DNA of 64,000 nucleotides from Paulownia fortunei (lineage: Eukaryota > Streptophyta > Magnoliopsida > Lamiales > Paulowniaceae). Shown piece after piece: positions 13,840 through 26,464 of this stretch. Position 1 is the first letter of the stretch. Each line of letters begins with the position of its first letter. A model generated the notes under the pieces. It worked only from the letters and a program-made list of their open reading frames with translations, ran no database searches and was not told the origin of the DNA. A program made the translations under genes and the position numbers. The stretch spans positions 4,412,673 through 4,476,672 of the forward strand of contig CM033115.1 of the NCBI GenBank assembly GCA_019321725.1. The letters are read 5' to 3'.

Positions 13840-15331
13840 TCAGCTGCCCTTTTTTGTATCGTTGCCTGCAAAACAAAATAAGAACTTTCGAAAGTTCAGT
13901 ACTCCATAAAAGTTACACAAAAGTTGTAGCAGAACTGCATTTTCAAAGGATGGTTAGCTTTTAGGTTCCAAGAAAATGAAACTCTCTTACTAGGCAAGTC
14001 TTTTCCAAGGTGAAATCTGCTGTTCTAATCGACAAGTGAAAATGGATGTTAGTTAACTTACTGTAGGAGAGGATGGCAAACACCATCTGGACTACACCAA
14101 CTGCAAGCAATATAATTCCTGCAACCAAGGAAATAAGTTTCCATGGACTATTGAAGTAATCACGCTTCAGTATAGCCATCCATCTATTCCTTCGGTGTTC
14201 ACAGTGATGATTTAAATTGCAAAAAACATCAAAGTATGAGAATTTTTCAGAAGGTTGGACATTGGTTCCCAGTTGGTTGATCAAATGATAAACCATTTCA
14301 TCTCCCCCTAACCAGTTGCTAATGATTCCACAACGCCGCAGCAACTGCGCATCCTTTGGGGTGTGGATTAGGCAATGCAGGAAAAATGTATAGTCTGTGA
14401 TGTATTTTGGATCACTCCGTGGCAGATAGTATTCATATGCAATCATATTTCTAAACCAAGACTCTGTTACATCTGAAATTATTAACATGGGAATGTAAAT
14501 TTTTCTTCTCTTGAATTTGATGTCCAACCAACTACTCCCTTCATCCTTAGACTTTTTGAAGATTATGCCTGCTTCTTTCAGCTCTGTGGCAGAATATATA
14601 TTCTCCATAACATGAGCACTGTCAACTTCACTAGAGAGTATAGGAGCGAACGACCAACAACGAACGTAATGTACTAAGCCAAGGAGATGGTGAGCATTAG
14701 ATACTTGAAATGATTTTCCTTCTGGCATTGGACTTGGTAATACTAAAGGCCATATTAAATCACTGATTTCCTCTTGATCATGAATCTTTGATAGTTTGAA
14801 CAGCTCTTCAAGGATAAATAAAGGAATTTGATTCTCAAATAGCACCAAATCATGCAGCAGATGGCTTATAACATGTCCCAATTGGAAAATGGCATTATCC
14901 TTGTCCACCACTCCCCCTTTGTCGACCTTATCATATTCGCGCAAGAATTCAATGATAAAAATGCCATCAAGAAGCAACATCTGCACAAACTCATCTTTTC
15001 CTAGTGTCATTGGTTCTGCATAACATTTGTGTGCTCTGTCTTCCAAGTCTCTGATCACTTTTACATATCTATCCACGCACTCTCCCCTAGATGCAAGAAG
15101 CAGCTTGAGGTATATCTTTTTCTGGTGCTCCATGTTGTTGAGGTGTTCTTTATCATGGTGATATGGGCCAATCGCGATGATCCTTGGATCATATGCCTTC
15201 TCATTTGTGCTGCGTAAACGATCACTGATTCTGTAGATGGAGGGGTTTGAGGGCGTATACGACAAGTCCTTGAGCATTTGGTCAATGCAAACAGTGACTT
15301 GATCATCCCTTCTTTCCCCCGACATTTCCAT
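13840..15331 (-). CDS. DUF247 / UPF0481 family membrane protein, 2 coding exons
   Basis: Plant-specific protein of unknown biochemical function. The start at 15331 gives MEMSGERRDD. Exon 1 is 15331-14062, with donor GTAAGT directly after. Exon 2 is 13865-13840, after the acceptor TTTTGTTTTGCAG, and ends NDTKKGS-stop. Total 431 aa, the usual family length. Hallmark blocks occur in order: IYRISDRLR, DPRIIAIGPYHH, EFVQMLLLDGIFIIEFLR, LVLFENQIPLFILEELF, ATELKEAGIIFKK, LRRCGIISNWLGGDEMVYHL, and a C-terminal WKLISLVAGIILLAVG segment that forms the single predicted membrane helix (about residues 400-422). Reading through the intron would replace the short tail with about 32 residues atypical of the family, so the spliced form is preferred. 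Some DUF247 genes lie at grass self-incompatibility loci and others are linked to defence; neither role can be assigned here. Confidence 0.93.
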
Positions 15332-17581
15332 TGTTTATATTGCTCTGTGACAACCAACAGCCAAAATCTTGATTTAGGAGAAGAAAAATGTCAAAAAACT
15401 GTCTAGTTAACATGTATTTCTACAAATGTGCGCAATTTTCAGAATTATCGTCTTAAATTGCCAGATGAAAAAATAAAATCTATAGTTAAGGGATCAATTT
15501 TGCAATTAAGCCAATAGTAAATCTATATGGAACTCCAAAATTCTAAATGGTCTATACCTTCTGCTTTCCAGTAGAGCATATTAGGATATCTATATCCTTC
15601 TTGTCTCTTGCAATGAATGTTTAGCAAATAGTCGATTCTAATACTCTCAAGACGATAAGTTAATAAAACTTTCAGTGTCATTATGGATCCATGAATCTTC
15701 ATGTAAACATTCTTTAAATCAGCACATACTAGCAGTATATCTCAAAAAGTTGTCATAATTAGTCATAAAACTACTTTTTTTTTAAAAAAAAAAAGGAAAA
15801 AGAAAGAAAAAAACACTAGCCCTTCTAGGACCACCCTGCATAGAAACCATATCTAAGCAATTTATCTATGTACTTGAAATCCAGAAAGCAGATAGTATAT
15901 AGAACATAAAGACCTAAGAAAGAATTGTTTAGTGTGAAATATGGGATTATGGAAGACTCACACAGCCAAGGCTATATCTTCTGTGGTAAATTGAAGAGAC
16001 TATGCAGTTTTTTAGCTTGGTCTGCTCAGCTTTTGTGATTATTGAATTCCCAGCCAAGTACATAGGATACTTTCTTGATTTTTGTTTTTCTTTTGGATAT
16101 ATGTAAGGCTAGAGGACCACTGAAGGACACTAGGGACTAAGCATATTATTCAGGCTGGCGCGGTTTAGCTCAGGGCATTATAGGTGAATATTCAAGGTAA
16201 TATGATTGTACTTTGGTTTTCTTCAAATATGAAGAGTCGTCTTCTCTTGATATTCCTCCTTGTTATGAAATAAGTGGTAAGTGACTCATGTATGAGACAC
16301 GAACAAATGATCAGGGATACTTGGAATTAATCCGAGATTTCTTTTTCCGACGCTCAAATCAGTTATAAAACTTGAAAAAAATATAAATATCATAATGTAA
16401 AGGTTTTTTTTAAAATGATAAAAAATAAAAATATTTATACCGTGTATCAAAGAGTGTAATCCAATATAATATGATACATAAATTATAATGTGCATTTTAT
16501 AATTCTATGGACTTAGACATATATATTGAGTCTATTACATTTAGTCTATGGTATATTTAGTCCGTGGCTTTTATTGTACTATGTCACGTCAATGAAGAAA
16601 GACGACACAGATTGTTTTGGTCAGTGCACATGAATTTTGTCTGCACACAATGTTCACAGTTTGGTCAGTGCACATGAATTTTGTCTGCACACAATGTTCA
16701 CAGTAGTTTACAGCTGGAGCATATTAAAGGGTGTGAACTTTGCTTTAGATTATTTGTGGTGGTTAGATTTTAATGAGTAAAAAATAGAAGAAAATATTTT
16801 TAATATATCTGTGCTATATTTTTTTATGATGCCGAAAAGAATAAATTTGTGCTTTATATTGTGATTTTCCTTTTCCTTTTGTCTTATATCCACCAACCAA
16901 ATATAGCATAAGTGAATTATATACTTCCGAAGTTTGCTCTCACAAGAATTCTTCAAATTATTCTTATTAAATCTTAGGGAATGTTAGGCTATGTTTTGTG
17001 TTATTTTTCCAAAAGCATTTTTATTTTCTGAAAATAAAAACACCTTTGGTAAGTGTGTTTTGGTGAAATAATATTTTTATTCTCTAAAACATCCTAAAAT
17101 GAATTTTCATTTTTCCAAAATCCTTTTCTCGTCTTTGTATATCTTACAACCATTACAATTCAAGTATATGTATTTATATATATCTCGATCATTACTAGAA
17201 TACTTAGTAATATATTTATATCTTTCTATTATTATCTTTAAACAAATTATTTTTACTTATTATCTTAATATAATAATAACATAAAATATTATAAAAAATT
17301 GATGTAACACTTTTATGTGACAAGACATACAGTAAATTCTACAAAAATATGTAGTATTATTATTTTTTTAACAACTCATCAAAGATATTTTTATTTGTCA
17401 CTTGTTCTCAATTCCATTTCCAAAATGCATTTCTCAAAATTTTTCTTTCGAAACACCCAAAATAGCATAAAACAAACCCCACATCATATATTATTTTATT
17501 AATTATTGGAGAGAGAGAGGGTAAGAGAAAATTGATACCTACTTATCTCTATAAGTAGAACGTGTGGTGAAGAAGTTGTAT
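15332..17581. other. Intergenic region upstream of DUF247 gene
   Basis: The part next to 15331 should hold the minus-strand promoter and 5'-UTR of the DUF247 gene. No other gene is recognised. It contains a perfect 44-bp duplication (listed separately). The rest is AT-rich, with open frames lacking recognisable motifs. Confidence 0.5.
16617..16704. repeat. Perfect 44-bp direct duplication
   Basis: Two head-to-tail copies (16617-16660 and 16661-16704) beginning TTGGTCAGTGCACATG and ending TGTTCACAGT are identical, in a region where other repeats are strongly diverged. This suggests a recent duplication. It is noncoding. Confidence 0.9.
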
Positions 17582-17590
17582 CGTGGAAAG

Positions 17591-18560
17591 GGACTAATTT
17601 AATAATTTAAATATAATTAATAATTAATTAATTATCGGAGAGGTTGATAATAAATTGTGTGAAAATGCAAGGCTGCGTGACATTCAATTGCCCTTTTATT
17701 TTTTTAATTTATTTTAATTGAAGCAGTAATTTAGTGTTATGCTTTTTTTTTTATAATTGTGATTTTAATAATAATCATATATTTAATAATTAGGTGGTTA
17801 ATTTTTTTGAATAATAATTACAATATTGAATATATAGATTATAAATTTTTAAAAAAATACAAGAATAATATAAAATACTAAAAATGACCACCAATGCCAC
17901 AAGTATATCGATGACATTGTCGTTTACTTCGATGTCTATCTTCAACAATAGCAGTAATATCAATATCATGTGACTGATTTTGGGTTGGATTATCAAGATA
18001 TGTACTATAGTTTAAATTGAAGATTGACCGACCTGATAAAGTTGTAGACCTCGACTCTCCACGATCAGATAACGTGTATTATGATCGTGGATAGTTGATC
18101 TTCATAATTTCATCAGATCGGCCGACCTTCAATTTAAACTATATTATATATATTGATGATTCGACCCAAAATTAATCACATGATACTGATGTTGTTGCTG
18201 TTGCTGCTGCTGTTGAGGGTAGACGATAGCGTCACCGATATACTGTGGCACTAGTGACTATTTTTAATATTTTTTATTATTTTTGTATTTTTTAAAAATT
18301 TCTATAATGTATATATTTAGTATTGTAATTATTATTTTAAAAAATTAATCATATGATTATTAATTATGTGATTATTACTAAAACTGTAATTACTAAAAAA
18401 AACACAACACTAAATTGCACTTTTAATAAAATAAAATAAAATTAAAAACACAATTGAAGGTTCTATTTTGAAAGTGTATTCACACAATTTATTAATACCA
18501 TCTTATTATACAATAATTAATTAATTACTAATTATATTTGTTATAAACTATTAAATTAGT
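17591..18560. mobile_element. Foldback (Mutator-like) non-autonomous element, about 480-bp inverted arms
   Basis: The two halves of this 970-bp segment are near reverse complements around a centre near 18070. The left end GACTAATTTAATA pairs with the right end TATTAAATTAGTC, and matches continue inwards through AATAAATTGTGTGAA, TTCAATTG and ATAGTTTAAATTGAAG up to the centre. The flanks CGTGGAAAG at 17582-17590 and 18561-18569 are identical 9-bp direct repeats, the TSD length typical of Mutator-like elements. One extra G on the left makes the exact end ambiguous by a base or two. No transposase is present. The right arm carries a CTG/TTG-rich stretch at about 18190-18217. Transcription would give a long, imperfect hairpin. 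Confidence 0.85.
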
Positions 18561-18569
18561 CGTGGAAAG

Positions 18570-21284
18570 CTATAGATGTGCTACAACAATTATCATACTT
18601 TTTGGAGGGAATATTTGTACATACAATTTATATTTGTCTATTTTTCTTATTTATTTACATGGTACTCTTACACATGATGTTTGTATCTCTGTCATAGTAC
18701 TAAAAAAAATGTATTGAATGTCACTAGGTGGTACTCAAAAATTTCTATAAATGTGTTGTAGTATTAAAAAAATATTTAATTTTTCCTTCATATTCTACTT
18801 ATTTCAATTATCGATAAGCTTAATTGAATTACATGTAATGAATTTGTGAATTTATATGTTCAAAGTCAAGGGAAAAAAAACGAAACCTTTATTGATTTTA
18901 TACATCTACTTTATTTGTTCTTTTCATAATAAGCTTTATTCGAATATATTTAAATATATGGTTATTTTGTTTAAAAAAAGTCATGGAATTTAGTTTTTCA
19001 TGTTTTTTTTTTTCGCTTTTTCTCATTAAAATCCTAGTCCAAGCAAATCTTAGGTGACCTCAAATCTTAAATAATCTTAAGGATAAAAAAGTTGTGAGAA
19101 AGACATGTATAGTTAGAATATATATTTGAAAAATGAGTGATAATAGTAATTGTACATACTATTAATCAAGAATCTTATTATGTAGCTCTCTGCATACTAA
19201 ATTTAGATCATTTGTTATATATATCTTACATTCCATTTACAAGTCTCAGAGAATTAAAATACAAACAAGCAAAATGATATAGGATAGGAATTTTTCAAAT
19301 TATGAAGGGTAGTTACATCCATCTTTTCTGACATTTATTGCAGTCTTACATATAATCCCAATTATTAGTCTTCATGACAAAAAAAAGTCGCCATCAGCCA
19401 AGAATTTTCATAAAAATCAAATTTTACACTCGTTGCTTTATGAGAAATGAATTTTTTTAAATCTTTTAAGATTTAAACGAATTTATAAAAAACCTTCCAT
19501 GAGGTTTGTCCAGATACGCACACATCCCTTAATATTTATCCAATTACTTTAACTTTCCTTGCGATTAAATATTTTTAACTTATTATAAAATTTAAAGTTA
19601 TATTCTGTAACATAAATAAATACATGACACACTATTTAAATTAATAAGTATTAGTATTTTTAAAAAGTTAATTATGCATATCTCATATTTTATATTTCTA
19701 TCAACTTACTTTCTACTTTTAAAAATTAATGAGCACCATATCGTAGTTGTCACCCCTACACAAACAACCAATACACTACTCATGTCCAAAAGTCTAACTT
19801 TTAGAGGTTAATTTGAATTTTTTAAGTTTAACAACAAGCATGATGTTTGCGGACAAGAACGTGCAATATGCAATGGTTCAATCTTGGTCTAAATCCAAAT
19901 ATATTGTTACAATATGAATTTGAATATAGACATTTTGCTTTTATGTGTGGTCAAAAGTGTATTTAAATGTTAAGAATATTTCATGATTTTCTTGAATAAA
20001 CCACAAGGGATCTCATTGTAACATGAAAAATTTCAAGGATAGTAAGTGTAATTTAACAAACCTTAGGGAAGTTTATCGTAATATGAACAAACTTAAGGGA
20101 GGTGTATGTTATTTTTTGGGATGGCGATGAAGCAACTCTAAATGATAAATTAGTTATATATCAATTATTTGATATTCTTTTACTTAATAATTTATTTATT
20201 TTCAAGCATTTATGTTGGTTTTGTATTAATTGTGTAGGCATCATGAAAAGGAGAAATAAAATTGAAAAAAAAATCATAAGAAATGGAAGTCATGTCATGA
20301 CTCAAGAAATTAGAGTCGCCACCTTGAAGTTGATGACAATCCAATTTATTGGTGCCGCAGCCTTAAATAATTAAGCCCCAGTGCAAAAAAAATATCATTT
20401 TTACAAATGAAGGTCAGACTATTTTGAGCCACAGTGTGAGATTTCCAGGCTGTGGAGCCACTTCATAGGAAATTTTCCAAAACACTTTGAGTTGTGGTGC
20501 CAGAATTTTAAGTTGTGGCTCCAACCAATAAAAAGTTAAAAATGTGATTTTTCAATCGGGCTTTGGGACTTCTTTTAGCCGAGAAACACAAAGAAAAGCA
20601 AGAAGAAAATAGTACAAGGGCTTCAAGATTCAGGATTTGGGTTTTCTGTTTCAAGATTTCAAAATTCTTCTTTTCTTTTCCTTTTCACCTATTTTTTGTC
20701 ATGAATTCAAATTTGTTTGATTAGTGTATATTTTGACATATTTTTATATTAATTTTTTTATATTTTTCTTGCTTTATTCTTGTTAATATTATAGTTTTAT
20801 TAATATTTTGTATTAGGGAATTACTAACAAAAAGAGATCAAAATAAGTCAAAATGAAACTAAAGAAGACAACACATTTCGTAACTAAATTGGAAGATAAT
20901 ATTTCATTAGATCAAAGAAGCATCATAATTAAAAGAAAATGACCATTTTTTGCCTAAGTGCATAATGTATAGATCAAAATATACGTAAGAAACTACTTGA
21001 ACTTTGCAAATAATTGTTGGGGTTGTATTAAATTTAAAATAAATATGTTTCCATACTTGTATAATTTTCATATTTTGGGCATAACTCACTCTATGTTCAA
21101 AAACCCTATGGACCTGAATTTTATGTTATTTGAAAGGTAAGAGAAAGAACTATAACTTTGCTATTCGAAACTTAGCTCAATTCAATCTTGATTATAGCAG
21201 AAAATCCATTCAAATGTGTGTATTGGTAAGTTTATATATGCTAACACATTTTCTTAAATTAAGCATAACTTTATTCCTAATAGT
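18570..21284. other. Repeat-rich intergenic DNA left of the copia element
   Basis: No gene is supported. Near 19494-19540 (CCATGAGGTTTGTCC...ACACATCCCTTA) and, inverted, near 20005-20110 (repeated phrases such as AAACCTTAGGGAAG and AACTTAAGGGAGG) lie remnants that look like two ends of one old repeat. Around 20390-20560 'GCCACAG/GTGGAGCCAC' phrases recur. The segment 20800-21284 resembles noncoding LTR or UTR DNA and is interrupted at 21290 by the copia insertion. Confidence 0.4.
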
Positions 21285-21289
21285 TGGAA

Positions 21290-23335
21290 TGTTGGGTTCA
21301 CGTGATCCTGGGGTGTGCGCGATAAAAAATTAATTTTTTTAAAAAATATTAAACTAGTTAAATTATAGTAATACCCCAGATTCGATGCGATTTTTAAGGA
21401 TTTTATAATTTTCAATGATTGTAATAAAATAATAAAAGTGTCGATTTATATATTTTTTTGCACTCCGGTTGTCGTAGAATACGAAAGAATCAATTGCTAG
21501 GCCCTTTTTCTGAATTTGGTTCACAGTGATCCAAATGTCTTCCTTCTAAATTAGTCAACACTTTGAGCAGGAACACAAAATCAGAATTCCGCTAGCAATT
21601 ATGATTTCTTTTCTAATCTAGTTGATAGAATGTGTATAGAAAATATTAATTCCTATTATCAACTTGTGATAAAAGAATTAATACTTAAAGATGAAATTTT
21701 TAGAAAAAAAGGACGAATGAAGAAAATAATTTTTTTCTTTTAATTTCTATATAACCAAAAATTATAGGGATGTTTTTTCGTCTTACAATTTTTGGCCATG
21801 AGGTATATATAGGGGCTCAAAATTCCAAGAATCCTACCCTTAGTATATTGTATCTCCTTCTGATTGGTTGGAAGATATTTTAATTTATCTAAACTTCTTC
21901 AAATTTTATCTATTTCATATGGTCCAAAGATATTTAAGATTACTCAAAAATTTTAAACTCTTGACTTTCCATCATTTTTCAATCACTTTCATGGACATTT
22001 TCTAATAGGTCTTTTTAAATTGACCTTGGACTTTAAAATAAATTCCATAATTAATCTAATTAATTCCATCTAGCCTGTCTAATCAAATTAGATATAATTA
22101 ATAATTTAATTATTTAATTAAGTAAATTAATTTAATTTATGGTTTACACAATTAATTTGAGTCAATCCAATAATTGTTTCACTCCAATTGAGCTCCTTAA
22201 TCTTATTAGGTCCAATTAAATAATTCAATTATCTAATTGAATAATTAATTCAACTCATTGAATTAATTTAAGCCCCAATTAATTAATCGCTATTAATTAA
22301 ATGGATCAAATCCTTTAGATTAATTCCAAAATTAGAAATGTTTCATCTCAAATTATGTGTGACCATTTAGGTTCACAACTAAGTTAGCAGTGAGTTTGCA
22401 ATATTTACAACTTATGAATAATAATAATTATTTTAATTAATTAATCCAATTAATTAGTCCGCTTGAAATTAACTCATTAATTTCAAAAACCTCACAAATC
22501 ATGAAAAATACCTAACAAGTGTATCATGACTAATTAGATTTAGGTGAAATAGTGAGTGAACCTATTTTAATTACAAGTATCATACACATAAGGTGTTTTC
22601 ATTAATTAATCTTCCGATTGAATTTAGGGCATAAGTCAATAGTCGAAACCCTAATTGCTCAAATCGAATCGTTAGAAAACCCCATCTAATATTCATCAGG
22701 CCTTGGCCAAGAACTTTTGAGTCATGAACTATAAAAATATAGGAGATTCACCTATTTTACCAAATAAGTGACGAATCTTTTGTTGACTACTCATTAACCT
22801 CCATACATATAATGCAATATCTAATATATCCCCTTTGTGATTGTCAGGTAATCAGAAGACACATCAAAATTAAACACGACATGCATAAGGCTACTATGAT
22901 GTCTCAAGTCTAAAGACTAATTGTATACTATCGTAATATGTAATTTCTTATTTCGATAAATAAATTTTCAATTAATAAATTCCAATGAGCCTATTCAGTG
23001 TACTTGTTGATAACAAGCACCTGTACACATGCACTAGCATCATTATGCCAATATCTATAGAGTGAGACATCCTCCCCATGCGAGCATGTACAAAAAGCCC
23101 TTAACTCGAAACTAATTTAAGACCAAAACCATAGAGGTATATTAGATGATCACCATCAAATGCGTGACCATGCCCCGTAACTGAGTTTGGTCTGCGGACT
23201 TTATCTAATTACAAGAAGCAATTAAAGATAAAGAAATGTATCTTTTATTAATATGATTTGATTTTTTTTTTTTTTATAAATATAAGAGTATAAAAGATGC
23301 CAAATCTAATTGATATGCTGGACACTGCTTTAATA
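21290..23335 (-). repeat. 3' LTR of the copia element
   Basis: About 2.05 kb. Its right 1.28 kb aligns to 26465-27846, sharing AATTAATTCCATCTA, TTAGCAGT, AACAAGCACC and CAAGAGTATAAAAGATG-like blocks. It starts TGTTGGGTTCACGTG at 21290. The inner end near 23335 reads TTTAATA instead of CCAACA, so the terminal inverted repeat has mutated. A TATATATA sequence near 21805 could be the LTR TATA box in either direction. The purine-rich tract GGCAAGTAGGAGAT next to it (minus strand, about 23337-23352) is the likely polypurine tract. Confidence 0.85.
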
Positions 23336-23349
23336 ATCTCCTACTTGCC

Positions 23350-23800
23350 CTAGCACCAACTGCCCATGTACTTCAGGACCATCTTCTTAAGATATCTGTC
23401 GAATACCTTCTGCACTAGAGGTTTGGTCATTAGGTCTGCTATATTTTCTGTCGAAGCGACTCTATCCACTATAGTGTCACCTCTACCAATGATCTTTTTG
23501 ATCAGATAGTATCTCCTCATGATGTGCTTGGATCTTTGATGAGATCTTGGCTCTTTTGCTTGCACAATAGCTCCGTTGTTATCACAATAAATCAATACAG
23601 GATCAATGACGGATGGAACTACATCCAACTCTTGTATGAAGTTCCTTATCAAAGCAGCTTCTTTTGCTGCATCACATGCAGCAATATATTCAGCTTTGGT
23701 GGTAGAATCCATGATCGTCTCCTACTTGGAACTCTTTCAGCTGACCGCACCATCATTTAAGGTGAATACGTATCTAGATATTGACTTTGAGTCGTCTATA
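23350..23800 (-). pseudogene. Copia RNase H domain, C-terminal part of pol
   Basis: The minus strand encodes a 120-codon open stretch (23712-23350) with the copia RNase H blocks TTKAEYIAACDAAKEA, YCDNNGAI, RSKHIMRRYYLI and the terminal MGSWC. Immediately upstream (to about 23800) the same domain continues with the DSKS and YVFTLNDG blocks but is broken by two stop codons, one at a normally conserved Trp position and one at a Gln position. It is the 3' end of the element's polyprotein, 15 bp from the LTR. Confidence 0.9.
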
Positions 23801-24960
23801 TCGAACTAAAAATTAGAATTTGTATAGCATTATAATTTCAATTCTCCAGAGCCATATACTAGAAAGATATCCTTAGTCATTCTCAAGTACTTCAGGATCA
23901 TTTTTACAATCTTCCAGCGTTCCTCACCTGGATTGGACTAGCACCGACTCGTGACACTCAGAGCATATGTGATATTAGGCATTGTACATAGCATACCATA
24001 CATTATGCTTCATATAGCAGAAGCATAAGGTATGTAGGTCATCGTTTCTCTTTCCTCTGGAGTCTTAGTAGACATTGCTCGAGAGAGAGAAACGCCATGA
24101 CTCATTGGTAAGAATCCTCATTGGATTCTTCCATGCTAAACTTCTTTAGATTTTGTCTATATACATGAATTAGGATAGTCCGATTATTCTTTTTGACCTA
24201 TCTCTATAGATCTTTATTCAAAAAATAAAGGATGCTTCTCATAAATCCTTCATGGATAACTGATTAGATAACCAAGTCTTAGTTGACTGCATCATCCCTA
24301 CATTATTTCCAATGAGTAGAATGTCATGAACATATTACACAATAAATATTACTACGCTCCTACTAACCTTCTTATAAATATAGGGTTCATCCAGGTTCTT
24401 ATAGAAATCAAACGATTTGATTACCTCATCAAACCAAATGTTCCAACTTCGGGAAGCTTTCTTGAGTCCATAAATGGATTTCTAAAGTTTGCAAATCTTT
24501 TGCCTACTCTCTTTGGATATGAAGCCTTCTGACTACTTCACATAGATTTCTTCCTTAATATTTCCATTAAGGAAAATGGTCTTCACATCCATCTACCATA
24601 TCTCGTAGTCATAATACACCGATATGACTAGCATTATCTGAATGGATTTAAGCATCGCTACTGGCAATTTTTTTTCTTCTCATAATCAATTCCTTACTTC
24701 TGAGTATAACCTTTTGTAACCAGTTGTGCTCTGTAGGTTGTTATCTCTCCATTTGCTCCAAACTTCCACTTGTAAACCCATTTGCAGTAAATATGAACTA
24801 TTCCTTATGGTGGGTCCACCAAGGTCTATACCTTGTTGGAGTACATGAAGTCCATCTTGGATTGCATGGCTTCTTGCCATCTTTTCGAGTTGATGTCCAA
24901 CATCGCCTCTCCATAAGTTCTTGGATCATCATCCAAGGGAAGATTCTCCTCATTGTTCTT
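23801..24960 (-). pseudogene. Copia reverse transcriptase, degenerate
   Basis: Reading the minus strand from about 24960 gives DDPRTYGEAM, WQEAMQSKMDFMYSN, CKWVYKWKFGANGE, MLKSIQIML, MDVKTIFLNG and KSIYGLKKASRSWN, the typical order of copia reverse transcriptase. The catalytic motif YVDD reads YVHD (about 24320). Multiple in-frame stops interrupt it, for example inside the KGYTQ...GIDYE block. The region is inactive. Confidence 0.88.
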
Positions 24961-24978
24961 TAACAAAAAATCATACCT

Positions 24979-25640
24979 CGGATTCGTGAGGTATCCAAAG
25001 GAATCAATTGGATACTATTTCTACAACCCCTCAGAACAAAAGGTGTTTATTTCAAGGAATGCTACCTTTTTAGAAGAGGAGTTTCTATTAGATAGACATG
25101 GCAAAATCGTAGAACTTGAAAAAATTCAAGAACCACAAAGCCTCCCTACAAATGCAATAACGAGCCAACCAGCTGAGGCTGGGCTTTCGAACACATATTC
25201 TTCTAGGGAGTTTCTATTAGATAGATATGGCAAAATCATAGAACTTGAAGAAATTCAAGAACCACAGAGCCTCTCTACAGATGCAGTAACGAGCCAACCA
25301 GCTGAGGTTGGGCTTTCGAACACACATTCTCCTAGGGAGTTTCTATTAGATAGATATGGCGAAATTATAGAACTTGAAGAAATTCAAGAACCACAGAGCC
25401 TCTCTACAGATGCAGTAACGGGCCAACTAGCTAAGATTGAGCCTTCAAACACACATTCTCCTAGGAGAGAATTCTTGAATTTCTTCAAGTTCTACGATTT
25501 CGCCATGTTTATCTATTAGAAACTCCTCTTCTAAAAAGGTGGTATTCCTTGAAATAAACACATTTTGTTCTGAGGGGTTGTAGAAATAGTATCCAATTGA
25601 TTCATTTGGATACCTCATGAATCCACATAAACTGAATCCC
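24979..25640. repeat. Internal inverted duplication with 3 x 129-bp tandem repeat
   Basis: The left arm (about 24979-25131, plus-strand sense) and right arm (about 25470-25625, minus-strand sense) both encode the integrase C-terminal block YPxESIGYYFYNPSEQ and ISRN.TFLEEEFL, so they are inverted copies of one another. Between them a 129-bp unit starting GAGTTTCTATTAGATAGA repeats at 25079, 25208 and 25337 (43 codons each, frame kept). The result is a 188-codon plus-strand open frame (24953-25519) that is a by-product, not a gene. Normally this stretch links integrase to reverse transcriptase in one orientation. Confidence 0.92.
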
Positions 25641-26440
25641 ATATCCAATTTATCTCCTACTTGCTGCTTTACGTAAGTAGCACACACCCATCCCTTAATG
25701 AATTTATAAGAGAGTGGTTTCCCACATAATATCTCATATGGTGTTTTATGCACCGACTTTGATGACACTCTATTTAATAGGTATGTCGTCATTTCTAGAG
25801 TATAGTCCCAGAATGAAAGAGAAAGTTCAATAAAACTTATCATCTATCTAACCATGTACAACAAGGTTTGATTTTTACACTCCACAACTCTGTTTAGTTG
25901 GGGAGTTGCTGGAGGGGTCTACTGAGAGAAAATCTCATTCTCTTTTAGATAATCAAGAAACTCTGTGCTCAAATATTCACCTCCTCAATTTGATCGAAGA
26001 GCCTTGATACTTAGCCCAGTTTATTTCTCCATCTCACATCTGAATTCTTTAAATTTTTCAAAAGCTTCAGATTTGTATTTCATAAAGTAGACATAACCAT
26101 ACCTAGAATAATTGTTGGTAAAAGTTATAAAATAGTGGTAGTTTCTATGAGCACTAACACTTAGTGACCCACATACATCTGAATGGATCAATTCTAATAG
26201 ATTTTTGGCTCTCTCTACTTATCCAACAAATGGTGATTTTGTCATTTTCCCTTTGAGACATGACTCACATGTTGGCATTCCTTACTCTTTCGAAAGATTA
26301 AACAATTGAGCCAATTTATGAATTCTTTTCTCAGGTATATGACCTAATTTAGCATGCCATAAGAGTTGGGAACTATGACAATCTATTTTTCTTTTATTTT
26401 GTTGAATATGGAAAAAGGAGTTATGGGGATTAATAGAATA
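25460..26440 (-). pseudogene. Copia GAG-pre-integrase and integrase core, degenerate
   Basis: From about 26440 downwards the minus strand encodes LLWHAKLGHI (pre-integrase zinc-binding region), CESCLKGKM, the first integrase Asp in LIHSDVCGSLS, a GGEYLSTEF block, the glutamate block VVECKN, and LSFWDYTLEMTTYLLNRV. The Asp normally preceding GGEY is Asn and is followed by a stop codon. Other in-frame stops occur before the TPPATP block and before MISFIELSL. The domain is therefore dead. Its C-terminal end runs into the inverted duplication. Confidence 0.88.
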
Positions 26441-26464
26441 TAAACCATTCATCTAATTAATTAT

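Noticed and set aside
16155..16200. TTTAGCTCAGG resembling a tRNA A-box
   Set aside because: No matching B-box or cloverleaf fold could be found nearby, so neither a tRNA nor a SINE can be supported.
20102..20374. 90-codon plus-strand ORF
   Set aside because: No recognisable motif, low-complexity composition, embedded in repeat remnants, no splice or promoter support.
24953..25519. 188-codon plus-strand ORF
   Set aside because: It is the inverted and triplicated copy of the copia integrase C-terminal segment, not an independent gene.
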